Positions 55,591-64,000 of a DNA stretch of 64,000 nt are shown piece after piece (position 1 is the stretch's first letter; every line of letters starts with the position of its first letter). Source of the stretch: Chromera velia (lineage: Eukaryota > Sar > Chromeraceae). The stretch lies in contig JAHBMJ010004262.1 of the NCBI GenBank assembly GCA_018398765.1, forward strand, positions 5,001 to 69,000. Direction: 5' to 3'. The position numbers and the translations under genes are program-made. The notes beneath the pieces are model-generated. The model made no database searches and was not told the DNA's origin. It saw only the letters and a list, made by a program, of their open reading frames with translations.

Positions 55591-58000
55591 CTAAGTTTTG
55601 AGGTTTGAGAGAGAAAGAGAGCGACCGTACGTATGTGTGCAGACGCCCCTCCTATCGATTTTTCCAGACTGAAATCGCCAAAAGACCGGGTGCTTGCTGC
55701 AACAGGGGATCTGTGGCGGCAGAAGCTCTCACAGTCGCTCGATGCTCAAAAGCGCAGAATCGAAGGATGGATTACCAGGCGGGCCCCAATTGGCGTGCGT
55801 CATTCCTTTCCGGCTTCTGATATTCCTGCCATCTTGGGACGCGGGCAGTTTGACAACTTTGTCATACGGCTGGCCACCCTGCTGTCCCCACGGACAGGCA
55901 ACTGTGAGTGGCTTCGACGGTGGGTTCGCCAAGCCGAGTTTGAGTTTGAGTGGCTTCCTCTTGCAATGGCAGTTCTCCAACCGGACTGGATGAGCCTCGA
56001 AGAAGAGGAAGAAGAGAAAGAGGCAGGGGACGAAGAGTCCAAACGGAACCCGTGTTGCCCTTGCCTGTTCGGGCACTCGAACCACCAGAAGAGGAAGAAT
56101 AGCGCCGATGAGGACCTCCCAGGGACACACGCAGACGGGGAAGGAGGAGGTGTAGCCATCAAATCTTCCCGAGGAGGCCGGGTGGGGGGAAGCAGGAGGG
56201 ACTGTCGGAGGTCCTCATCGGTCCCCTCTCTTGAAAGTGGGTCCCGGAATTTGGGAGTCAGGGTGAGGGAGGGAGAAAAAGAACAGACTGAAGACGAGGA
56301 CCCTGAACCGCCTTTTGTCAGTGAGACTGAAGCTCTCACAGGCAGACGCTCACGGGAAAGAAAAGAGGGAACAGGGAGGGGTTCTGTGAGGGACACGCAC
56401 GGGGTGCCGTGGAGGATTGATTTCAGTCAGGAGGACCCACAGGAGGAGGGTGTAGGCAGTCCAGACAGTGTAGAACCTTATGGACTAAGTAGAAGCCCAC
56501 CTCAGGTAGAGTTGGAAGAAGAACACAGAGGTACCCCTGAGATCTCCTCTTCTGCTTCAGCTGCAGACGCAGAGGAGGGAGAGGGACTAGTCGAAGATGG
56601 AGACGAGGAGAGAAGTGGAAGGGACGAATCCAATAGAATGTCGTCTGGGGCACGCGCGCCGCCCCAGGCCCAGACCCAAGGCGCCCCCTTTCCCCTTCCC
56701 TCAGGAGACCAACTTGAAGACCCTCCAGATGAAACTCCCACCAAGAACCGATCGCGCTCCTTGATTCAGAATTCGAGGTCTCTGCTCTCTGCCGTTGCTG
56801 CAGACTTAGGGAGAAAAGAGACTGAGCACACTTCCCCGCTTAGCTCCAGACAGGCACAGCCAGGGGAGCAAGCGATGAAGAAAACAGGCTTGCAGTCGGG
56901 GCACAAAGACATCCATGTCACAACACAGTCTGCGAGAGGAGACGAAGAGTCCCAGAGAGAGACGGCACAGGAGTCTCCCCCTCCCTCTCAGAGACCTGCT
57001 CAGTTCTTCAACTCACCCCATCCAGACTTCCACACAGACACCCCCCCTGCCTGGCCTGGGAGTGAGTTTGCAGGCAGAGAAGAGGAAGAGTACTCGAGTG
57101 ACTCAGCAGAGTCCTTGAAGGAAGCAGACAGCGAACGGATCGCTCTCACCAGTCGGCACAAAAAGGTTTCCCCTTCTCCCGCTTCGCAGAGAGCAGGAGG
57201 GGGCCCTGCGTCTTCGCGCAGCAACAAAGCAGAATCACCTCTACAAAGACCTGTCAGCAGCAGAGAATCTAGACAGAGAGCGAGACTGCGCGGCCCTTCC
57301 CACTCCTTCTCCCTCGGCCCACACCGGGAGAGGGAGACGGGAACGGCAACAAAGGACGTCGTACTTCCCTTGTCTGACTTTGTGTGGGACCTTCTCCAAT
57401 CTCTGGAACAGAAAGAAGTGCCCCCCTGCTCAGAGACGCAGAACCAGTCAGGCAAAGGGGAAGAAAGCCCTTTTGGCTCTCCCTCTTCCTCCGCCTCTCT
57501 CTCTCCTCTCCGTCCCCTCTCTGCTGAGCAGCTGTCCTTGTTTGTGTCGCTGGGGGACGAACTAGACTCGCCCGCTCTCTCGGAACTCAGCCTGAGACAG
57601 CAGGCAGTGACAGCGTCGGACAGACCTGAGGAGAGGGACGGCACGGTGGGGGAAGAGGGGGGGGTGGCGTCTCCTACCGCTTCTTCTTCCTGCAGGTGTG
57701 AGGTCGAAGTGGAGCAACTGGTCAGAGACCTCCGCTTGACTGAGGGCCTTCCTGTTCAGACGCTTCTATGGGTGAGTGGGGTAGGTTGGGGGCTGTACGA
57801 ATGAGAAAGCGACCGGAGAAAAAGGAACAAATATCAAAAGAAAACATCTTAAATAATCAATCATCCACCGAGAATCAAAGAGAGAGAGAGAGAGAGAGAC
57901 GCGCGCAGCGGCCGAGTTTCTCTGGCAGCCAAAAGACAATTGGGATCGACAAATCGAGCTTCAAATTTGTGTCCTCTTTTTGTTTCTTTCGGTGGTCTGA
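44601..58000 (+). CDS. Receptor-like membrane protein: two RCC1 propellers, EGF, HYR, Cys-rich repeats, multi-TM
   Basis: The 17 exons are 44601-44685, 45195-45543, 45750-46507, 46747-47143, 47561-48306, 48860-48985, 49205-49411, 49720-50014, 50371-51067, 51409-51680, 52269-52584, 52834-53781, 54020-54097, 54613-54698, 54973-55241, 55643-57771 and 57929-58000. All are in phase and give 2,609 residues. A signal peptide (RSLWCLLLAVSMLCCLFC) comes first. Two seven-bladed RCC1 propellers follow (about 29-397 and 398-778; blades like YASGRNDFGQLGVGD). Next are a six-cysteine EGF (779-820), a linker, a HYR domain (890-987, ending GSCTFIIVVDECP) and ephrin-receptor/GCC2-GCC3-like cysteine repeats (988-1245). 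Membrane helices start at 1246 (MLVNIILLVAAFVCMGFVV); there are about eight, including the protist motif FFFWEVVIILERLLTTFIVS. The cytosolic tail is acidic and Ser-rich. The last exon is the least sure. An ATG at 44619 is an alternative start. Confidence 0.85.
44838..44862. repeat. AT dinucleotide microsatellite
   Basis: A (TA)n run of about 24 bases in the first intron of the RCC1 receptor gene. Confidence 0.9.
49424..49454. repeat. CT microsatellite
   Basis: A (CT)n run just downstream of the donor at 49412 in the RCC1 receptor gene. A second CT/GT run lies at about 49646-49694 in the same intron. Confidence 0.9.
55508..55590. repeat. CT then GT microsatellite
   Basis: (CT)n followed by (GT)n, located before the acceptor of the long cytosolic-tail exon of the RCC1 receptor gene. 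Confidence 0.9.
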
Positions 58001-58149
58001 TGTTTCATACACGGAAGGAAAAATCTGGATGAAGGTAACAACACAGATCGACTGCCTGGGAAGGAATTATGCCCCACAACCACGTTTCAGTTCGATCAAT
58101 TAATTGCATTGCTTTTTTTTGTCAACTCAACCACAAACGCCTGTCTTGA

Positions 58150-58479
58150 TCACGATTGCAGCATCGCATGACAAAAGTCCCGGATGAATGAATCTTGCAG
58201 CTGTTCGCCATCTTCACCGTGTCTGTCAGGGAGCGTCAAAAAGAAAGAAAGAAGGCATAGACCCATTGACGCGAGCAGCAACGCTGTGATCGCGGCGCCC
58301 TCTCCATGATCACTCTGTACTGGTAGAAATTGCGAGCCGAGGGATTGACTTAGTCCGGAGGAAGACAAATTCACATTGACCCCCATCACTCTAGCCACCA
58401 TTGCGTATATAGCATAAACACGGACTGCCAGGAGCTCGGCTCTACCACTAGCTCTACCAGCGTAATCATTCAAGTTCAT
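58150..58479 (-). CDS. Possible 3' exon of a membrane-protein gene, or gene remnant
   Basis: A 109-codon frame with coherent, non-repetitive codon use ends at 58150. It has a hydrophobic stretch (AITALLLASMGLCLLSFFLT) followed by an acidic/polar end (LPDRHGEDGEQLQDSFIRDF), and an earlier amphipathic segment (VRVYAIYAMVARVMGVNVNL). This resembles the last helices and tail of a polytopic membrane protein. Sequence beyond 58,480 (upstream on this strand) is AT-rich repeat with no further exon seen, so it may be a truncated remnant. I do not assign a family. Confidence 0.35.
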   Translation of the reverse strand: MNLNDYAGRASGRAELLAVRVYAIYAMVARVMGVNVNLSSSGLSQSLGSQFLPVQSDHGEGAAITALLLASMGLCLLSFFLTLPDRHGEDGEQLQDSFIRDFCHAMLQS

Positions 58480-58897
58480 TTATTAACCTATAAACAAAAT
58501 TCTTCATATATAACGTCCTTTTCACAAAAAGATAATACCAGAAAAAACATGTACCCTACTGGTCCTTACACATCTTTCATGTTTATAACTAAGTTTATAA
58601 AACGTTTGTGTTCCAATAATAGGACCAATATATGTTTTACTTTATGCAACTAAGTAGTTTAAACCATTTGAGTTAAACTTAAAACTTCAAAGTTAAATGA
58701 AAATAATTTTGAAGTTCAATTATGAAGCTAGCTGTTAAATAATGTATAAGCATAGATACGATTATGAGATTCAAGTTTGTTTTCCATAGACCGACTCATG
58801 AAGTGAAACTTAAACTAAAAAGTAGTCAAACATCTGAATTATAATTTTTCTAGTAATTTTTGAATTTGTATGCATCTATTATTAAGTATATATATAC
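58480..58897. other. AT-rich spacer
   Basis: Nothing recognisable; about 70% A+T. Confidence 0.5.
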
Positions 58898-58967
58898 GTA
58901 CTTACTTAATTATGGTTTAGCCTAGAGTCTCTGAAACCAAAGACGAATGGCAACTCATATATGCAGT
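58898..58967 (-). repeat. Retroposon 3' end with (TAAG)n tail, copy 2
   Basis: It matches the copy at 13507-13595, sharing the blocks AGAGTCTCTGAAACCA and AATGGCAAC (plus-strand reading), with the ACTTACTTA tail at the left end. Confidence 0.55.
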
Positions 58968-59189
58968 TGTAGAGAGATAGAGCAAGCCGCCGTAGCTTTG
59001 CCTACTTCGAATTACAGTTAAATTTTAGAAAGAAAGCAAAATGAAAGAACTTGTATGATTAAAAGCATTTAAGAAGTAAGAAAAGGAGGCTAGAAAGAAG
59101 GAAAGACGAACGTAAAGAAACAAGTTCAAACAACTTTAAAAAAATAAATTTAAGAAAGATATAAGGCAGAAAGCTAGGCAGAAAGGTCC

Positions 59190-59820
59190 CAGAATGATAA
59201 GAAGTAACCCATAAGAAGAGAGAGGGTTTTCCATTCCCCTCTGTGTATCTCAGGAAAAGAACGTTCATGGTGATTCTGAAAAGTGTGAAAGAAAAGAGAA
59301 GTGAACTCTCGATTTCCTTTTCCTTTTTCTTCTCTGTTTGAAAGTTTCTTTTCTGCAACTCTCTCTGTTACCTCACCCTTTTTGAGTCGGACAGAACAAC
59401 AGGAAGCAACCCACAAGAAGAGAGAGGGTCTTCCATGATTCCTTTCTGTGTGTCTCGGGAAAAGAATGTTCTTGGTTACTCAGAAAAGTATGAAAGAAAA
59501 CAGAAGAGTACTTCTCTCTTTTTCTCACTTAGTCTCAATTCTTCGTTCTTTTTTCTCGCTCTGGTTGAAGTTTCCTTTCTTGTTACTCTCTTTGACAGTG
59601 TTACTTCATCTTTCTGAGTCAGATAGAATGATAAGAAGCAACCCATAAGAAGAGAGCGCGCTTTACCGTTCCCCTTTGCGCGTCTCGGGAAAAGAAACGT
59701 TCTTGGTTACTCTGAAAAGTATAAAATAAACGTGTTCTCTCTCTCACTTGGTCTTAATCTCTTCTCTCAATTCTTTCTCTCCCGTTCTCTCCTTTTCACT
59801 CTTGCGTTTCAGCACTAAAA
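59190..59820. repeat. Tandem repeat of about 205-230 bp, nearly three copies
   Basis: Copies start at about 59190, 59395 and 59626 with AAGAAGYAACCCAYAAGAAG and continue through CTCGGGAAAAGAA and GGTTACTCTGAAAAGT. The units differ by substitutions and small length changes. No coding function is seen. Confidence 0.75.
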
Positions 59821-60056
59821 GTCATTTCACCTTTGGCAGCCTTTTGTCCCTCTGCCAGATAGCCCCAGATCGGAACGAGAAAGCCATTCAGATGAAGGAA
59901 AAATGATATCACATGTGCTTTTTCTTCAATTGTACGGGCCGGTCAGGGAGGTCTGATGCGTTTAGGCGCTTTCCTTGGGAGCTGCACGTCAGATATTCGG
60001 CATTGGGGCGGGAGGCCAATCCTCCAGACATAAATCCTAATCCTAATCCTAAATTT

Positions 60057-60892
60057 TAGGGCTGGGAAAAGGTTCATTGAGAAAAGGTTCAAATATGAAA
60101 AAGTAAACCTGTTGAACCTGTTTTGAACCTGTTGAACCTGTTAAACCTGTTTTGAACCTGTTTTGGAGGCCAGACGCGCGGCCACTGGCACAAGGCCGGC
60201 CAGGCCCGCGCCGCCCGCGGCCCATGTAGGTGAAATAAGGAGCCGGAGCCGTGCACACAGCAACTGTCCCCAGCCGGTTCAATCTATTGTGTCGGACAGA
60301 CGCATGTCAGCATATGTCAGCATCATATGTCAGTATGAAAACTCATGCTGACAGTTACAGAAGTGAAGAAGTACACGTGACTTACCAAGTTTTCCACTTG
60401 CAAGGTCACTGGCAAAGAGGCGGCGGGAGTAGCAGGTCAAAGAGACGGCGGTACATGGAGAAGGAGAGGGGGAGCGGGGGCCGCGGGGCAACTGGTGAGC
60501 AGATGAAAGAAAGAAAGAAACGCTGTGATGGTCTTATATTGACTAAATTGTCATGATTGATATGATCATATAAATTTAATTATGACATTTTCCAATTTTT
60601 TCAGGCTTTTTTGATTACTAATTTTCGACTATAAACAGTGAATAACTTGAGACTAGCACCTAATGTGAGCGTAAATATTGATTTAAACTATTTAAAAACA
60701 CTACTAAGGCATAGATTCTATAATAAAACGTTCTAAAAATGCATTAAAGCCTAATTTAAAGGCATAAAATAACATGAAAAAATGAGGTTTCTATTAATTA
60801 AAAGTGAACCTGTTTTTGAACCTGTTTTTGAACTTGATTCAGGTTCATTACTTCGAAGTGAACCTTGAACCTTGAACCTTTTCCTAGCACTA
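60057..60892. mobile_element. hAT-like non-autonomous element
   Basis: The left end TAGGGCTGGGAAAAGGTTCA and the inverted right end TAGTGCTAGGAAAAGGTTCA match at 18 of 20 positions and obey the hAT YARNG rule. Repeats of AACCTGTT(TT)G lie inside both ends (60108-60165 and 60808-60830), like subterminal transposase sites. The interior includes a GC-rich patch (60160-60230) and AT-rich sequence; no transposase is present. I cannot find a convincing 8-bp target duplication; the flanks are CTAAATTT and ATTCCTAA, next to a short TAATCC repeat. Confidence 0.6.
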
Positions 60893-61826
60893 ATTCCTAA
60901 TATATATATTGCTAAAATATTTCCGGCAAGCACCCACCTAGTTGACGGTTTTATCTAGTATTGACTAGTAAGCATTTAACTGGGTATTTAAGTTATTTTT
61001 AAGTCATAAGAGTTAGTCTTTAGTAAAAGACTGCTTACTAAGCTGCCCTTTCTACATAAATCTATTAGACATTATACTAGACATAAATTCTTAACTAGAT
61101 TTTCAGTCTCATACTCCATATGGATCATAAGATCGACTGTACGAGCAGTTTGTAAAACCGCCACCGGCTATTCCTAAGGCTATTCCAAAACCGCGCCAGT
61201 AAAAATAGTAATTAACTACTAGGAATTCCACTGGCAATTCTTTAGGGAACATGTACTAATTAACGTGCATTGTTGCACAATGATGGCGCCCAATGTTTAT
61301 ATTTAATTCGCAAGCGAAATGAATCCTCGTCTTCATTCATTCATCAACCAAGCACAAAGGGCGTTTCACAACGGAGGCAGCTCACAACGTGCGGTCATGA
61401 CCGTCATGATGTACAAAGAGTCACAGGAGAGATGCACGCCTCAACTTGCCCTCAATTCCACAAAGGAGAGAATTAAAACTTCACGGACATGGTGGGGTGA
61501 AGAAGGTTTAGTACCGGAAAGAGCCTAGCTGAATGCCCCCCACGGAGGCATGCAGGCTGACACGGCAATTTGCTGTCAAGCTTTGAGACCAGGGAGAGAC
61601 CAGCCATGAATTTCTTGTTTCTGATGACACGCAAGCAGGGAAGACAGACTGCATGCCAGCCACAGGCTGTGTGTCGGTTGAGAGATAGATGGAAGGCCCC
61701 CCACTGATGACTCTGCAAGGAGAGGCCCATAAGAATGGCGAAGCTTCTTGACAAATTTGGCACTAGGGCAGAAATGAGAGCGAATGGGTGTAGCCGGCCT
61801 TTTTTCGTAACGTTCCGGGATTGAAT
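60893..61826. other. Spacer, no gene seen
   Basis: AT-rich sequence to about 61,260, then balanced composition. Short frames only, none with convincing features. The last part is probably the 3' UTR of the minus-strand gene ending at 61827. Confidence 0.5.
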
Positions 61827-63982
61827 TCAGGCCAAAACGTCCATTTGTTGTGTTTCCTTTTCACTGTCTCTCTCCCCCTCAGTCTGCTCCTCCGACTCCT
61901 CTCCATCCCCCCCTTCCTCTGTCTCCCTTCCCTCGTCATCTGCCTCTGCCTCTGCCGCAGCTTCATGCTGCCTCTCCAGTGCCTCCGCGTCTTCCTCGTC
62001 ATCGTCGTCGTTCACCCCCCAACTGCTCCCGTCCTCGTCTGTGACCACTGCATGATGACCAGACCGCACCCCCCCGGCCGGCCGATGGGAGGACCCGGCA
62101 GCGGGACGGATGCGGGACTTCAGGGCATGCCAGAAACCGCGATTGCCTGTTCTCCTTCCCCCTGCGTCTGCAGACACCGTCTCGAAGACGAAGACGAAGA
62201 CGAGCATACACGGAAGCAAGCCACTTTCATAGAGGTGCAAATCAAGTCTTCGATACATTTGGCTACATACCTGTTTTGAGACTCACAACTGGGCGCAAGA
62301 CTTGTGAGAAGCAAAAGGGAGAGACAGACGGATCACACGGGAAGCAGTTGAATGGGGGGCAAAGAAGAGTCTGCTTATCTTGTTTCTTTTTCCTCTTCTC
62401 TTCGACAAAGAAGGTTCACAGTCGATCCAAGTGACCGAAGGTTGGAAGAACGGAAGGAAGAGAAGACAAGCAAGCAAGCAAGCAAGTAAGAAGCAAAGAA
62501 AGAAATCAAGTGGATGCCTTCGTTTTCACTTTCAGAACAGTAAATGGTCTGTCTGATCTAATTAATTCCACCCCCACCCCCACTCCTGTGCCCACCTCCC
62601 GCTGATGGGTCTCCAAGCATTCCGCTCCTCTCATGCTCCCCGTCCTCGTCCTCTGGCATCTTCAAGTCGGCCATCACCTTGATCGCACAGAAGAAGAAGG
62701 TCGCAATCAGGGCGAACAGAGAGAGACGCTGCAAAAGGATAGGCAGACAGACAGACACGAAAGGCTCAAGAGAAAATACATCTGTCGATCGATCTGCCTT
62801 GCCAATCCTGTCGAATCATGGAAAAGAGGCTGTCATTAGCCCCCTTTCTTTGCCCTCTCTTTTATCAGGTTTGTGTGCAACTACAAGGAATACCAAGATG
62901 GAAAGACGAACAAGAAGAAAAGAACGCAGACATCGAGATATACGGATGAACCCTGTACCAAACCTCCGAAGCAAAGCAAAAGAACGGGGTCGCGCTCTGT
63001 CATCACAAACTTATGCAGTGCACGCCCCGACAGGAACAAAAGAGAAAAAACGTGCCAAAATCCTCTCAAGCCTGCTGTCAGGGTGCGAGTTTTCGAAGAG
63101 CGACATCTTGGTGTCTCCACATTTTTTACCTCGAGTTCATGCGTGAAATGAAACAACGGTACGGAATCGCACCCTTTTACAACGTTCCTACCCACCCAAT
63201 CAACCCACGAACCCAAATGAATCCTGCCACAGTGACTCTCTCCATCACTGAGGGTGCGGCCTGCCCATCGGCATTTGCTGCCAGCCAGTAGGCTACCGAG
63301 ACCTCCACCTCCTCTGGCTTGTCGCTGAACAGAAGGACGATGGCGGTGGCCCGACCAGAGCCGGAGGGGTTTGAAGACATGTAAGAGGAGGAAGAGGAAG
63401 AGGATGACCGGGTCGATCTGCTGCCTCTGTGCCCCCCCATTGCATCGGAAGAGAGGACCCTCCTTGTCTGACCACGACACTCCTGCGAGCATTCAGATTG
63501 TTCAATCGTCGAATGCTTTTAACAAACAAACGAAGGATCTTTGATCAGCACGCAAAGAGAAGGAAGGCAACCAGGCGTCTGTATCAAATCGCAGGACTCC
63601 AGAATTGTAGGCGGGGGCAAAAGGATGGGGAAAGACTGTGAAGAAAAACCACAAAGCACATTTTCTGGTCTTCCATTCCCTTTCTGCCCCCCCTCCCTCA
63701 AGCAAATGGACGCGGTGAAGCAAAAACAGCTGGAACAATCCACTCCTTTACCCTCACCCTCCTACCCCTGCCCCCCAAACCCTTTCATCCAGACCTTCAA
63801 TTCGCTCTCCAGCCACGCCGTGAAATGAGAAGAGGACGACAAAGCTGCCACCCCCTGTCCCTCCCCAACGCTTTCTGCTGCCACGCGCACTGTCCCCTTC
63901 CTGTTCCGCACATCCTCCACTGCCTCGAGAGACAACACCGATGGACCGTAATTGTCCACAGGAAGTGTCAAAGAATCGACCA
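61827..63982 (-). CDS. 3' part of an unrecognised membrane-protein gene
   Basis: The exons, 5' to 3' on the complement, are 63982-63795, 63482-63192, 62728-62596 and 62167-61827. All are in phase, with GCAG acceptors; the 5' part lies beyond the window, since the first visible exon begins at an acceptor. The visible protein (about 317 residues) starts VDSLTLPVDNYGPSVLSLEA. It has a Ser-rich spacer, then RATAIVLLFSDKPEEVEVSV, a hydrophobic segment RLSLFALIATFFFCAIKVMA and a polar tail very rich in Asp/Glu. Exon 62728-62596 can also be read through to a stop at 62558, giving a shorter C-terminus, so alternative 3' ends are possible. I know no family; a single-pass membrane protein with an acidic cytosolic tail is the plainest description. 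Confidence 0.6.
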
Positions 63983-64000
63983 CTGCGGTTAACGCACGAT

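Noticed and set aside
60000-60056. TAATCC repeats as telomeric sequence
   Set aside because: Only three imperfect units, and not the TTTAGGG unit expected for the suggested lineage.

Overview
The window looks like nuclear DNA of a single-celled eukaryote. The genes are large and intron-rich. They use almost strictly GT..AG introns whose 3' ends are nearly always GCAG. Gene-bearing parts are GC-rich and alternate with AT-rich, repeat-filled gaps. A head-to-head gene pair carries TGCATGC motifs, and one gene encodes a multi-domain RCC1/EGF/HYR/cysteine-rich receptor. The closest fit I can name is a chromerid-type alveolate alga (Chromera-like). That is an inference from style; no database was consulted.

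Layout. Positions 1-9.1 kb are mobile-element ground: a broken APE-type LINE on the minus strand (229-5750), a 583-bp inverted-repeat element nested inside it with an 8-bp target duplication, and a 2.0-kb hAT-type element (7118-9130) with a perfect 8-bp target duplication and a duplicated right arm. A purine-rich low-complexity stretch follows (9.1-10.6 kb). At 10.9-13.3 kb ribosomal protein eS10 (minus) and a small unrecognised gene (plus) are divergently arranged; an intron of the small gene holds nine copies of a 105-bp minisatellite. At 13.5-16.8 kb lie a retroposon tail, a tRNA-like B-box sequence and a decayed LTR-type pair (392-bp direct repeats). The minus-strand gene at 17,485-32,558 encodes a HEATR5/LAA1/SWEETIE-family HEAT-repeat protein; 22 exons fit together in phase to give 3,132 residues. 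From 33,414 to 43,045 (plus) an eight-exon gene encodes a 2,445-residue proline-rich protein with 32 copies of a 17-residue repeat. From 44,601 to 58,000 (plus) a 17-exon gene encodes a 2,609-residue membrane protein: signal peptide, two complete seven-bladed RCC1 propellers, EGF, HYR, ephrin-receptor-like cysteine repeats, about eight membrane helices and a long acidic tail. From 58 to 61.8 kb come AT-rich repeats, a tandem repeat and a second hAT-like element. The last 2 kb hold the 3' part of an unrecognised minus-strand gene with a membrane helix and an acidic C-terminus.

How the genes may work together. There is no operon logic here. HEATR5-family proteins act with AP-1 in endosome/trans-Golgi traffic, eS10 is ribosomal, and the RCC1 protein is predicted to face the lumen or the outside; any link between neighbours would be speculation. 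The most striking observations are the paired RCC1 propellers placed outside the membrane, gene-conversion-like patches between them, and introns whose 5' splice sites grow into GTNN tetranucleotide arrays. Exon models were built by hand from reading frame, splice signals and phase. Every full multi-exon model sums to a multiple of three, but none has transcript support.
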